64,000 nucleotides of DNA from Coenobita brevimanus (GCA_032717465.1 CM064732.1:37916888-37980887), one strand, 5' to 3'; shown: positions 30,824 to 45,394, counted from the first letter of the stretch. The notes: generated from the sequence alone by a model not told the origin. Translations and numbers: made by a program.

Positions 30824-31033
30824 CTGGCAAGGGCTGGTCCGGCTGGAGAGTAGTGCACCAGCACTGTGTAGTTCTCGTCTGGTCCGTTGAGGGGAAGAGG
30901 GGCGCAAGGTATTAAGGGACATAGGCCCAGTCTGCCTGGGCCTCACGCGCGCCCTAAGTGCCTCTCCGTTTCTACCCCTGGGGTTTGTGTCGCGACATCC
31001 CTCTCGTGGTGTTTCGTCGTGGTGGGCATTTCA

Positions 31034-31834
31034 TTTTGAGTGGCTTATACTTCATGAAGATTATTGAGTGCAAAGACACTTGCACACTTGACAGAGCAGT
31101 TGTCTTCCCAGTGTGACCGCACACATGTTGAAATCCGAATTAATAGACATCGAAAGCCAAAATGATTTTCGATGACCTGTAAAAACTTAAAATAGTATTT
31201 AACACCCAGTAAAAGATATTCTGATACTTTATGTGGAGAGTAATTTTCTAATTTGTTTTACGATAAGCCTTCCAATACCCTATATGTAGATGTAAACAAA
31301 GATCTTCTATCCTGTATAGTTTGACATCTCTGAATACTTGCCAACTCAGCTGGGTTTGTTTTGATACATACACCAGGACAAATACAGTGTAAAACGCAAA
31401 TGTAAGATAACGAAAATGGATACGGATAAACATTTTGATGATGCAGTGTCAGAGTGAAGAAATCTCAAAATAACAGAATATGCTTTAGTACTAAGTCTGG
31501 CGTCTTTTTGGATCATCCCTATTAAGTACGTGTCGGATGAAGAACTTAGTCTATTCCGAAACTGACTTACCCATTTTTCCATTGTAAATATGTATGCTTC
31601 ATGACAGCAGATTAAGTGAAGCTGTGCAGATAAGAGTCACAGTGTTGCATTTCACTGAAGCAATTTGTGTGTTCCCTGCTGTGTGCTAGTTAACTCGCCT
31701 TAAGGCAATGCAGATTTCTCAGTATTCCCAAGTTAAATCTGAAACGGTGATTTGACTGACGCCAGTTTAGTAAATCATCAGATAAAGGTAAGTGTTTTCA
31801 GTTTAGGGTGGGGAGGGTGATAGTATTTGTAAGC
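31034..31834. other. unassigned AT-rich region
   Basis: It follows the end of LTR-3. No coding frame with a recognisable motif and no terminal repeat is visible; the 60-80 codon open stretches on the minus strand look like chance. Confidence 0.4.
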
Positions 31835-31846
31835 AGTGGGTGTGAT

Positions 31847-32032
31847 CTATCTATCTATAGACCGACACCCTAATCCCACAAAGGGTGGCCGCAGACAAAA
31901 CGCCTCCTTGTCCGAGGCGTTTTATTCGCTTGTTTAGTTACTTCTTTTCACGGGGTGGGGCACTAACCCACCACCAACCCTTTTAGTCCCCTCGTACGAC
32001 AAGCCGGGATACCTCCCTACCCCCAGGGACCT
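31847..32032 (-). mobile_element. SINE with LINE-A-like tail
   Basis: A perfect 12-bp duplication AGTGGGTGTGAT flanks it (31835-31846, 32033-32044). On the minus strand it ends GGCCACCCTTTGTGGGATTAGGGTGTCGG followed by (TAGA)n, close to the LINE-A 3' end. The body GGGTTGGTGGTGGGTTAGTG is shared with the 5S-headed SINE at 60447. The head (GGTCCCTGGGGGTAGGG...) is not 5S and I cannot assign it. GCCTCGGACAAGGAGGCG inside may fold. Confidence 0.8.
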
Positions 32033-32162
32033 AGTGGGTGTGATGATTGTTATAATGGCCTACAAACCAATATTTTTGTTTCAGCTCATAATCAGTCTGA
32101 ATATGTTAGGGGTAATCTGTGGTTAGATTTTTAGGTAAATTTTTACAAGTGGACAATACACC

Positions 32163-32375
32163 CCCAGGTAGTGCAATATATTTTTCTGGTAGTTTTTGAT
32201 GCGATTCGAATGTTTTTGACCTTCATTTTTGTCGGAAATGCCTCATTTCCCCTCTTTTCCAATCATGAACTTTGATTGGACAAGTTTGTGAAATCAAGCT
32301 TTTTTTGAAAAAATGAAGTAAAAAACAACTTAAATCGCATCAAAAACCACCAGAAAAATATACTGCACCACCGGG
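32163..32375. mobile_element. small MITE with 45-bp inverted repeats
   Basis: 32163-32208 and 32331-32375 are inverted copies with about five mismatches; each contains TATTTTTCTGGTNGTTTTTGATGCG. The 120-bp centre has its own TCCAATC/GATTGGA palindrome. No coding capacity. Superfamily unknown. Confidence 0.65.
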
Positions 32376-32396
32376 TAACATAACGGAACAGACGAA

Positions 32397-32697
32397 ACCT
32401 AACCAACCAGATGTAATGTAACCTCACCAAACGCACTAAACCTAACCAAATGCAACCCAACATACCTAACCTATCCTAGGGGAATACGTTACGTAAACTC
32501 ACCCAACATACTAAACCTAACCAAATCAACCCCAATATACCTAACCTATCCTAGGGGAATTCGTAATGTAACCTCACCAAACACAGTAAACCTAACCAAA
32601 CCTATCCTAGGGGAATAGGTAATGTAACCTCACCAAACATACTGAACCTAACCAAACCTACCCCAGTATACCTAACCTATCCTAAGGGAGTGCTTAC
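32397..32697. repeat. 75-bp minisatellite rich in CCTAACC
   Basis: The phrase CTATCCTAGGGGAAT recurs at about 32471, 32546, 32602 and 32677, giving periods of 75, 56 and 75 bp. Each unit also contains GTAATGTAACCTCACC and AAACCTAACC. The CCTAA motif equals the arthropod telomere word but is not in a pure telomeric array. Confidence 0.75.
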
Positions 32698-32765
32698 CCT
32701 TGCGATATGATTGTCCAGGACGAGGGTCGTCTGGCAATAACGTCGTGGTTCCATAACCTTTGAAT

Positions 32766-33071
32766 CTAGTGGTTTATGAACAATATAATTTGCCAAGCCA
32801 GAAGGTGTGTGTTGTCCAGAAAAGTTCCTTTGTAGTCAGAAACACAAAAATAGTACTGTACCCATTTCTTGGGGTTTGCGTACTTTTTGTACCGACCACA
32901 GTACCGCTGATGTCTGTCTTTTCTAAATTTACACGGTTCCTGACAGTCAGGGCAATAAACTTTAGAAGGTAAAACACCGTGTCTTTTAAAAAACTCAATA
33001 GCCTCTTCAGGTTCTGAGTGGAAACGCTTAATCACCCGTAAATAATCAGTATCACAGGACACACAGCACAT
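32766..33071 (-). pseudogene. ISXO2/IS1595-like (Merlin) transposase, N-terminal fragment
   Basis: The 101-codon frame has a zinc-ribbon (CPDCQEPCKFRKDRHQRYC) followed by VSDYKGTFLDNTHLLAWQII, which corresponds to the K-G-T-F-F/L...H/K-L...W segment ahead of the DDE core in this family. The frame stops right after LFINH, so the catalytic domain is absent. The assignment rests on these motifs only. Confidence 0.55.
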
Positions 33072-33445
33072 CTTTCTTCTTCAGAGGCCATAGCGAGAAG
33101 GATTTGAATTTTCCATCCAGATTGAATCAAAGAGCGCGATTCAAATTTATTGGTCGAATTCCATCATGTGACCTAAAGTAGGCCTATGAGTGGGTGATAC
33201 AGACCTACGAGACGCATGTGCAGTCAAAGGGAAGAGAAACACATATACGAACGCATGCATTTTCTACCCGGAGTGGCCGAGTGAAGATCCAAGGTAGGGT
33301 TTTTTTAGGAATTGTAAATTAAATTCATGATCTCTGAAAATATCAATTTCCGAATGGGGTAATGGGGTTCAATGTGATCCTTAGGGACTATGTTATATGT
33401 TAATGGTGCTAAAATACCAAAACTGCATATTGTCCACTTGTAAAA

Positions 33446-33843
33446 TAATACTGATTTTTAACATATAGCCAGTTGACAGCCAGGGCAAGGGTCATGTGAT
33501 TTACTCCAGCCAACCACAGACTAGTTGCCGCCCAGCAACTCATTTGCTCCATGCCCTGTGTAAATTATAGGCACTTCCCATGGTAGTAGTCTAGCAGGTG
33601 CTGCACATCAAGTGCATCAGTTCTGATAACTTATGGAAATAGGTTTTGCCAATACAAACAACATTAATTTTATTTAATGCAAAACCATCAAAAATTAATA
33701 TTTAAGAAGTTATGTGATGGTGTGGGATTGCTGTGGTTGTCACAAAAATTTTTGAGTCCAGCTTCACCAAATCTTTAGGTGGGAAAAAAGATCATGAGGA
33801 GCATCAATCTAAGGAATAAAGTGTTGAAAAGTCCAGTGTCAAA
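33446..33843. other. unassigned spacer
   Basis: No gene or repeat that I can name; it may include the 5' leader of the LINE ORF1 relic that follows. Confidence 0.4.
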
Positions 33844-35200
33844 ATGGATGACATTGCAGTGACTGTTGAGCAGCAGCAGCAGAACCAGAGACTAACAATA
33901 TATAAGGAGAAGGAACAACAAGTGAACCAAGTATAAAGCAAGAACAACTGCGATGAGTGTAATAACCAAGTTAAATCCAGCAACAAAGCACTTATGTATG
34001 TAATCTGTGAAGACTGGTACCTCATAAAATGTGTGAATGTCCCAGATCAGGTTTATGACAATTTACTTAAGGAAGAGAGTGGTACACTCTTCAGCTTTAA
34101 TTGTCCCAGCTGTAAAAAAGGGTGTGTAAAACTTAGCAGCCGAATGAAGAAGATTGAACAGAAGCAGACAGAAATGGAAAGAAAGTTGATTGCTATGAAC
34201 TTGAGAACTGGTAGCATTGAAAGAAAATGCTACAAGGCAAATAAAGAAATGCAGGAAGTATGCAGCCAGTTGAGTACACTCGAAGTTTAATTTATTGATG
34301 AACAGTCTAAGGCAGTGATTCTCAAACTATGGGGTGGGTCGCGAGAGGAATTTTGACGGGTCGCAGACATAGAACAGGCCTAGTGCTTTCCATGTATTTC
34401 ATTTGCTTAATTGAAATTGTAATTATCCTTATCACACTATTAGCATTTGCATAATAATTACAATAGGCTATATAGCTACCAGTTACTCTCTCTCTCTCTC
34501 TCTTATTTTTTTACCCTGTGGGTCACAATGTCTTTAAATATTCCAAATAGGGTCACCCACTAAATAGTTTGAGAACTGCTGGTCTAAGGTAAAAGAAGAC
34601 AAGAAGAGAAGTGAAACAAATCTTTGGAACTTAGAACTAAGATTTACTCAGATTATGAAGGAATTAAAAGGGATAGGGCTTTCCTGACTGGGCACGACAC
34701 AGACAACAAATTAGCCACTCGTGAGGTGAAGTTCCATGAAATAGAGAAAAAACAGAAAGACAGTTAGCCTAGACTTAACCAAACCCTTAAACTGCACTAG
34801 TGGACCACCACTTGACACATAAAGATGTGCAGCTAAAGGAGGAACTAGATGAGTGTGGAGAGATTGAACAAAAAAAGATGAACTTAATTTTACACATTGT
34901 ACCGGTACCTGAAGAGAGCTTAGTGGATACAGAGAAAACCAGTGTAATTAATTTGTTCAGAGAAATTTCACTTAAACATTAAAATTGTCAGTGCACACAG
35001 GATAGGTAGTGCAAGTAATGGGGGCACCACAATTCTCAAATGTACCATGCCATCTATTGGTGAAAATAGACAAATTCTTGCCAGAGCCAAGGAATTAAGA
35101 ACTAGTGAACACAGTATCTACCGTACATCAAGATATACATCAGGCCTGACTGGACAAATGTCAGCTGGCATTCAATAAAAATTGCAAGACCTCATCAAGG
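33844..35200 (+). pseudogene. LINE ORF1-like relic: PHD-like finger, coiled coil, L1-ORF1p-like domain
   Basis: After a Q-rich start, a Cys-rich segment (CDECNNQVKSSNKALMYVIC, then KCVN and CPSCKKGC) resembles a PHD finger. A charged coiled coil follows (MKKIEQKQTEMERKL, 34144-34190). Past the hAT insertion, pieces such as KKMNLILHIVPVPEESLVDT (34876-34935) and [15 protein letters not shown] / IYIRPDWT (about 35110-35160) resemble the RRM-like part of CR1/L2-type ORF1 proteins. Such proteins coat LINE RNA. Many stops and shifts are present, and no RT follows because the copy ends at (TA)n. Confidence 0.55.
34313..34581. mobile_element. hAT MITE
   Basis: A 269-bp element with ends CAGTGATTCTCAAAC / GTTTGAGAACTGCTG and a perfect 8-bp duplication GTCTAAGG (34305-34312, 34582-34589), the hallmark of hAT. 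It has GGGTGGGTCGCG near the left end and a CT microsatellite inside. It interrupts the LINE ORF1 relic. Confidence 0.92.
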
Positions 35201-35234
35201 ACATGCGGAAGAAACGCCATAAATGTGTGTGTGT

Positions 35235-38482
<3,248 letters not shown>

Positions 38483-38528
<46 letters not shown>
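38483..38528. repeat. (TA)n tract between Tigger-2 and Tigger-5
   Basis: Pure TA of about 45 bp; both transposons end in it. Confidence 0.95.
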
Positions 38529-38531
<3 letters not shown>

Positions 38532-39988
38532 TAAACCCCCGCTATAATGCGGTTCAGATATTGCCGGTTCACTTTATCGCGGAATTTTCATTGGAACCTA
38601 ACTATTTTTACATTGCGGGAAACCCCGCCTCATCGCGGTTTCCACAAAGCCTACTACGGCTATTTTTAGGGTACAGTACATATTTTACATCTATTTTCAG
38701 TACTGTATTCTGAAATGGATATGTTTATGGTATTTTACATCTTTATTTATTCTAAAATATTAATAGCTGTATTAAAATAATGATTAAAAATCGGCTAATA
38801 TATTTGATAAAATACAAGCGAAATCGTGGCGTGGGGTGAGGAAATACCCAGACTCATTGGTAGGTGGCACACAATTGGCTGGAGCCTTACCAGTAGCCAA
38901 TCCAAACACGCTTTACATTTTTACTTGCCGCTGATTGGCTGCTGCCGATGCGCCCTCCTCAAAGAGAGGAGCGGGACCGCACCGCACCACCACACCGCAC
39001 CTCCCAGTTTACATGACAAGCACAGGCGTAGGTGGAGACACTTCAGCTGTCTGATGCACAAACTCTCACTGCCTTCCATATGCTACATTCTGCCTTCTTT
39101 ATTGTCCAAACAGTTGACTCAATCACCCCAAACATACGGTTCTGAGCCAGTTCACAGGCATAGGCGGAGACACTCCATCACAGTCTGGTGCAGTAGCCCT
39201 CACTGACTCCCGTTTAGTCCCGTATGCTACGTTCTGTCTTCTTTATTGTAAGAACAGTTGACTCACGCCAAACACACGGTTCAGAGACAATTCACCATCA
39301 AAACATGGATGAGTCCCTGTCATTGTATAAATATACTTATTATTGATTAATTAATACTTTAATAACTAATTTTCAGCAGGATTTTATAACTCATATAAGT
39401 AAAAAACTAGTGTACTGTACTTGCTAAATATACTGGTATGTAAATAAATGACGGGGAATCGTCCTGACGGGGAATTGTCGCCGACATTCCTCCCTTAAGT
39501 TTGTCCAACACTTTAACTTTCTCTGTCAGCAACATCACTTTACTAGTCCGTTTTGGTGTGTTACCACATGCATCACTAGCACTATGCTTAGGCCCTATGT
39601 TGACAGACAAGGCAAGCAATCACTGGAAGGCAGAAAAATAAGCCACAAATAATGATTTGCGAGTCACGCATGGTTCGACCATCGGATTCAAACTAACTGT
39701 GTGGTGCGTGGTAGACCGACCTCCCGCACTTACGTTTCGCTCACCACCCGCAGAAATGTCGTCATAGGCGCCCTCTCGAGCTGCACAACTAATATACACC
39801 TTGTACTGAACTTCATGATCATCATCATCTTCAATTTGGCTCATTCATTATCAGTGAGTGCCTGTATTGGTTTTTCTTATTAGTAGACAATAAATAGCCA
39901 TTTTAGGGGTAGCGTCGATACATCGCGGATTTTTGCTTATCGCGGGTGCCTTTGGAACATAACCCCGCGATAAAGTGAGGGTTTACTG
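38529..39988 (-). mobile_element. Tigger-5, non-autonomous Tigger-type element, 1460 bp
   Basis: Terminal repeats CAGTAAACCCCCGCTATAAT (38529) and the inverse ...CGCGATAAAGTGAGGGTTTACTG (39988) are followed by TA on both sides. Subterminal ATCGCGG words occur at both ends. It keeps only the N-terminal part of a transposase (39407-39619). It contains a partial direct repeat: TTGACTCA...CCAAACA(C/T)ACGGTTC occurs at about 39113-39145 and 39250-39275. Confidence 0.85.
39440..39595 (-). pseudogene. Tigger-5 transposase N-terminal remnant
   Basis: The minus-strand frame reads GPKHSASDACGNTPKR and then LTEKVKVLDKLKGGMSA, the first helix of a psq/CENPB-N helix-turn-helix. It then loses homology. 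The catalytic core is deleted. Confidence 0.6.
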
Positions 39989-40034
39989 TATATATATATA
40001 TATATATATATAGGCCTATATATATACAATACAT
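39989..40034. repeat. (TA)n tract right of Tigger-5
   Basis: TA repeats broken by GGCC at 40013-40016; LINE-C coding sequence begins just after. Confidence 0.9.
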
Positions 40035-40046
40035 ACAAGTGCAATA

Positions 40047-42688
40047 CTGTATATGCACCAACTTCTCAGAGCTCAGATGAAGAAATTGATGCATTCTATG
40101 ATGACATCTCCCAGATTTTGGAAGAGGAAAAGACCACCTATACTATACTCATAGGAGACTGCAATGCAAAAGTTGGGAAGTCGAAAAATGGAGAAGCATG
40201 TATGGGAAAATTTGGAGTGAGAGAAAGGAACGAAAGAGGAGAAATGTTGGTAAACTTGTAGAAATGTTTAACATGAGAATAATGAACACATTCTTCACAA
40301 AAGAACAAGGAGAAAGTGGACCTGGAGAAGCCCAAATGGAGAAACAAAGAATGAAATCGACTTCATCATAGCAAATAAGAATAACACGATCACAAATGTC
40401 ACAGTTATCAACAAAATAAATATCGGAAGTGACCATAGAATGGTGAGTTGCACAGCAAGATTCAATTTCAAAAGTGAAAGAAAGAAGATGATTAAAGATA
40501 AAAAGATATGCCCAGTAAAAGTCAACGAAAACAAAGCAGTCCTTCAGTTGGAAATAAGGAACAGATTTCAGGCTTTCAGTAATGCTGAATGTGACACTGA
40601 TGAGCTGAATGACAGACTAACAAAAGTGCTAAAAGAATCAGCAGAGGTAGTAGGAAAACCTAATATGACCAAAGCCAAGAAGTATTCAGAAAAAACATTC
40701 GAGCTTATGAAAAAAAGAAAGGAAATGTAAGTAAAAACAAAAAAAGATGAAATAGAACAAGCGAAATTAAATAAGCTTATCAACAAAAGACAAAAAGAAG
40801 AAAAATGAAAGAGAAACATGGATCAAATCAAAGAAACCATTAAGAAAAGGAAAAAGTCTGAAGCAGGTCCGAAGTAAAATGGCATTTGGAAAGCAACAAA
40901 TTACATCACTAGAAGATAAAAATGGTGAAGCCATTAAATGCAGAGATAAGATGTTGAAGACTTTTACAAAGAACTGTATGCATCAAAGACAGTAGTACCA
41001 ATAGCTAACTTTTCAGTTGACACGAAGTGAAATACCTGAGGTAACACCAGACGAAGTAAATAATTCTCTCAAAAATATGAAAAGAGGGAAAGCTCTGGGA
41101 GAAGATGGAATAGTAGCAGATTTACTGTTGGATGCAGGAGTAGAAGTACTAAACAGGCTTGCTCACTTATTTACTCAGTGTATAAAAAGGAAGAAAATTC
41201 TCAAAACATGGTGTAATGCAATAGTTATTTTACGGTACTTTACAAAAAAGGTGACTCGAAAGACCTTAGTAACTATCAACCCATTAGCTTGCTATCAGTC
41301 ATTTACAAACTCTTCACTAAAGTCCTTACAAACAGAATAACAACAAATTTGGAGGAAAACCAAGCTCGTGAACAGGCTGGATTCCGAAGCGGGTGCATGA
41401 CTACTGATCATCTACACACAGTGAATAAGGTAATTGAGAAAACTACAGAATATAATAAACCACAGTGCTTAGGTTTTGTTGATTACGAAAAGGCTTTTGA
41501 CTCAGTGGAGCATATAGCCATTATAAATTCATTGCGAGAACAAGGAGTGAATGAGAACATTGTAAAACTGCTCGAAAACAAAATATAAAGAGGGAACTGC
41601 TACAGTTAAATTTCATAAGGACTCAGAAAAAATTAAATTGAGAAGGGCGTGCATCAGGTAGATACAATTTCACCAAAGTTATTTACAGCATGCCTAGAAA
41701 GTATTTTCAGAAAGCTAGACTGGGAAAACAAAGGAGTGAGCATAGATGGAGAAAAGCTAAACCATTTAATATTTGCAGATGACATTGTCCTAATCTCAGA
41801 AACAGCAGAGACATTGCAAGAAATGTTAAATGACCTGAACAGAGAAAGTCTCAAAGTAGGGCTAAAGATGAACCAGAGTAAAACTAAAGTAATGTTTAAT
41901 CCTCAAACACCAAAGAGCGTCATCAGAATAAGTGGAGAAATTCTTTAAGAAGTCTATCTATCTATCTATCTATCTATCTATTGCCAGACGCCTGAATCCC
42001 GTTTGGGGTGGCCACAAACAAATCGCCTCCAAGTCGCCCTGTCCCCCGCCATTTCACTCCCCTGCTCCCAACTCACACCCCCCTCTCTCATATACCTCTC
42101 CACCCCATCTCTCGAGGAGTACAGTTACCTGGGACAAATATTAAAATTAACAAAAGATAATGATAGCGAAATAAAAAGACGCATTACAATTGGATGGAAA
42201 GCTTTCGGTAAACATAGGGACATTAATGAAAAGTAGCTTGCCAGTTTGTATGAAACGAAAAGTATATAATAAATGTATAATTCCAGCTACGACATATGGT
42301 TGTGAGACTTGGAAACGACAAAATCAATGGAAAATTAATTCGTTCTCAGAGAGCAATGGAAAGAATGTTGGGAATATCATTAAGAGACAGGAAAAGATCA
42401 ACTTGGGTGAGAGAGCAGACTAAAGTTAAAGATATTATAGAAGTTATAAAAGAACAGAAATGGAGGTGGGCAGGCCATATAGCAAGAATAAAAGATAATC
42501 AGTGGAGCAAGAGGTTGAATGACTGGACACCAAGAGATTGTAAGCCTAACAGAAAAAGGCCAGACAGGAGGTGGAGGGATGAGATAGGGAAATTTGCAGG
42601 GAAAATGTGGCAAAGATTCGCTCAGTCAAGAAATTCATGGAGAAGGTTGGGGGAGGCCTTTGTTCAGCAGTGGAATTGTAATGGCTAA
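40047..42688 (+). pseudogene. LINE-C EEP-RT polyprotein, many frameshifts
   Basis: Endonuclease pieces: VYAPTSQSSDEEIDAFYDDI (about 40048-40110), ILIGDCNAKVG (40148-40180), NEIDFIIANK and IGSDHRMVS (to 40450). RT pieces: KRGKALGEDGIVADLL (41083), ISLLSVIYKLFTKVLTNRI (41280-41340), NQAREQAGFRSG-like (41360-41395), CLGFVDYEKAFDSV (41470), the catalytic LIFADDIVLIS (41767-41800) and YGCETW (42295). The C-terminal block RRWRDEIGKFAGKMWQRFAQ ends at TAA 42686. FADD is kept, but at least six frame changes exist. Confidence 0.83.
41953..42114 (-). mobile_element. LINE-A 3'-end fragment inserted in LINE-C
   Basis: It begins on the plus strand with (CTAT)n, then TTGCCAGACGCCTGAATCCC, the reverse complement of the LINE-A 3' end (about 13885-14035). 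It is only 160 bp, so strongly 5' truncated. The duplication is unclear (AAGAAGT versus GAGGAGT). Confidence 0.83.
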
Positions 42689-42712
42689 TGATGATGATGA
42701 TGATGATGATGA

Positions 42713-44994
42713 TATAATTATATGTCTGTGGCACTTTGGGGCTGTGGATTTGGAGGCCCTCAGGCAGTACTTCTTTGATTTTCCCTGGAATGATTATTGC
42801 TTCCACGGCCTGGAGCCATCTGGGTGTGCCTTGCGCATTACGGAGGTTATTCTCTTGAGCATGGAAGCATACATTCCTTTCTCATATCCTCTGACTAATG
42901 CAAGAAAGCCTTGGTTTAATCAAGCTTGTTCTAATGGTGTCCGCAACAAGGAGAGGGCGTATAAAAGGTACCGGACCCAACCCACCCCTGAATCACATCT
43001 TTTATACGTTTCTGCCCAGAATCGTGCTAAGTCTGTTCTTCGCTGTGCTAAAAATAATTTCATCCGTATTAAACGCTCTCAACTCTCCAACTCGAATTCT
43101 TCCTGCTCCTTCTGGCACCTTGCCAAAAACCTTTCTAACAACTTTACCTCATCATCCCTCCCTCCTCTTTTCTACTCTGATGGCTCTGTAGCTATTTCTT
43201 CTACTGATAAAGCAGACCTCTTCGCTCAGACTTTCTCCTGCAATTCCATCTTAGACGATTCCGGTGCTGTTCCTCCATCACTTCCCCCCTCTGACTTCCT
43301 CATGGCTGACATTAAAATTTCATCTGCTGATGTATTTTCTGCCATCACTGGCCTCAATACTAACAAGGCATATGGGCCTGATGAAGTTCCTCCTGTTGTT
43401 CTCAAGAACTGTGCTTCTGTGCTTACACCCTGCCTAGGCAAACTCTTTCGCCTTTGTCTATCAACTTATACCTTTCCTTCTTGCTGGAAGTTTGCTCTGA
43501 TTCAGCCAGTCCCAAAGAAGGGTGACGATTCCCAACCCTCTAACTATCGTCCAATTGCTTTAACATCCTGTATCTCAAAAGTTTTCGAGTCAGTTCTCAA
43601 TAGAAAAATTTTAAAGCATCTTTCCTATCACAACCTTCTTTCTGATCGTCAGTATGGGTTCCGTCATGGACGCTCCACTGGCGATCTTCTCACCTACCTT
43701 TCAGACTTCTGGTCATCCTCCTTTCGGGACTTTGGCGAAAGCTTTGCCATTGCACTTGACATCTCAAAGGCTTTTGATCGAGTCTGGCATAAATCTTTAA
43801 TTTCCAAACTGCCCTCTTACAGTTTCTATCCTTCTATCTGTGCCTTCATCTCTAGCTTCCTTTCTGGTCGTTCTATAGCCGCTGTTGTAGACGGCCATCG
43901 TTCTTCTCCTAGATCTATCAACAGTGGTGTTCCTCAGGGCTCTGTCCTATCACCAACTCTCTTCCTTTTATTCATCAATGACCTTCTTAGCTGTACATCT
44001 AACCCTATCCACTCCTATGCTGATGCCTCCACCCTTCACCTATCCATTCAGTTTCCGCAACGTCCATCTCAGAAGTTACTTCAACAAACAAGGGATGAGA
44101 CTATGGCATACCTAATGTCTGACTTGGCTCGTATCTCTGACTGGGGTAAAAATAATCTTGTTGTTTTTAATGCATCAAAGACTCAGTTTTTACACCCATC
44201 AACCCGACAAAATATTCCGCAGATATACCCACTAATTTTTAATTATACTGTATTCAGCTTAATCCTGCATCATCCTTGAACATGCTTGGGGTTTCATTTG
44301 CTCGGTACTTATCTTGGAAAGATCATATTACATCTCTTGTAAAATCTGCTTCCAAGAGATTAGGTGTGCTAAGCTGACTCCGTTCCTTCTTTACCCCTGC
44401 ACAATTGTTGACTCTATACAGGGGTTTTATCTGCCCCTGTGTGGAGTACAACTCTCATGTGTGGGGAGGCTCCCCACATACAGCTTTTCTCAATAGGATT
44501 GAGTCAAAGGCATTTCGTCTCATTAACTCTCCTCCTCTTACTGACTCCCTTCAACCTCTGTCTCTTTGTCGCACTGTTGCATCTTTATCTCTTTTCTATT
44601 GCTACTTCAATGGTCACTGCTCCTCTGAACTATTTGCATGCATTCCTCCTCCTCTACGACGGGCGCGTAGCACCCGTCTAGCTGCAAACTGTCATCCCTT
44701 TTCTGTCCAACTATCTAATGCAAGAGTTAACCGTTACTCCCAGTTATTTATGCAACAGGTCAACTCTGGAACTGTCTCCCTCTGTCTGTATTTCCTGCTT
44801 CCTATGATCTGCAGTCTTTCAAATGCAGTGTGTCCAGGCATCTCGAAATGATCGAATCTTGAATTTGGCTCTCTTATATTTTGTTTTTCTCTTGGAAGGA
44901 AAAATAATTGCACGCTCGCGGCCTTTGGTTCCTTCTTCCTCGCATAAAGAAAAACATATATATCTATCTATCTATCTGTCTATCTATGTATATA
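42713..44994 (+). mobile_element. LINE-D, jockey/I-type non-LTR retrotransposon, 5' truncated
   Basis: It starts directly after the (GAT)n tail of LINE-C and ends with AAAAACATATA and (TATC)n at about 44950-44990. The RT type differs from LINE-A/B/C: NYRPIALTSCISKVFE and SGVPQGSVLSP are jockey/I-like. The endonuclease is not present. Confidence 0.82.
42724..44855 (+). pseudogene. LINE-D reverse transcriptase
   Basis: The frame is open to 44279 and covers RT: KAYGPDEVPPVVLKNC, QPVPKKGDDSQPSNYRPIAL, RQYGFRHGRSTGDLL, ALDISKAFDRVWH, GVPQGSVLSPTLFLLFINDL. The catalytic box reads HSYADASTLH where YADD is expected, so the second Asp is Ala. A frameshift near 44240 moves the thumb to another frame (LNMLGVSFARYLSWKDHI), and a TGA follows LGVLS. 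44405-44850 gives CVEYNSHVWGGSPHT and ARSTRLAANCHPF. Dead by both frame and active site. Confidence 0.83.
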
Positions 44995-45356
44995 TAGTAG
45001 GCTTACACAGTACGCGTCATCACAGAGCGCGATTCGCACTATGCGTGAGTGACCAAAAATCACAACCAAAAACATTGAATGTGCGAGTTTACCTCACAGA
45101 ACGCGAGGTAGAGGCAAGGAGTGGCTCAAAAATGCCATTTTCTATTAGTATGCGACCACCCCACACACAACGCGTCATGTTGATGCGCAGAAATTCCCGG
45201 GCATTCTACTGCGCAGCTTGGGGTACAAGGCAGCGGACGCGCCATAACAGTCCTGGCTCATGCACAGTGCGGATCCGCTCTCTACAGCTTACCTGTCGTG
45301 TACAACGTGTGGCTTTTTTTTTTGCTGCTCCATCTTGGCCTGTACTTCGCCGCACC

Positions 45357-45394
45357 ATGGCTCCAACCCCAAGAGTTCAGAAACTTCTGACGCA
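45357..45394 (+). pseudogene. Tigger-3 transposase, first 13 codons
   Basis: ATG 45357 begins MAPTPRVQKLLT. The reading frame is cut at CGCA (45391-45394), where the retrovirus is inserted, and resumes at 55039 with CGCCACCAAGTTAGAG, which gives ATKLEIIKMKEEG. Confidence 0.8.

Larger units (their letters stand above)
26484..31033 (-). repeat. solo LTR-3, split by LTR-4 and by a TRIM
   Basis: The LTR pieces are 26484-27794, 30165-30311 and 30828-31033, about 1.66 kb once the insertions and one copy of each duplication are removed. It begins TCTTATGCTACG (first G mutated) and ends GGGCATTTCA. Flanks CTTTG (26479-26483) and TTTTG (31034-31038) look like a 5-bp duplication with one change. The 27305-27790 minisatellite uses the unit GTGTGGCTAGTGGCCATC. 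The right part resembles the end of LTR-2 (CCCACCCY-AACCTGGTG, then CTGGTCCG). Confidence 0.75.
32141..33445. mobile_element. Merlin-like DNA transposon remnant
   Basis: A perfect 18-bp inverted repeat TTTTACAAGTGGACAATA stands at 32141-32158 and, reversed, at 33428-33445. Between them is a minus-strand fragment with the zinc-ribbon and start of an IS1595/ISXO2-like transposase. I could not find the 8-9 bp target duplication expected for Merlin. A small MITE and a minisatellite occupy the left third. Confidence 0.5.
40035..42712 (+). mobile_element. LINE-C, RTE element, 5' truncated
   Basis: It begins inside the endonuclease domain next to (TA)n and ends with EAFVQQWN followed by TAATGATGATG and (GAT)n, the tail typical of RTE elements. 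A LINE-A 3' piece is inserted in reverse at 41953-42114. Confidence 0.85.

Noticed and set aside
42594..42723. N-terminal extension of LINE-D with a poly-Asp run
   Set aside because: The Asp codons are the (GAT)n tail of LINE-C that happens to be in phase.
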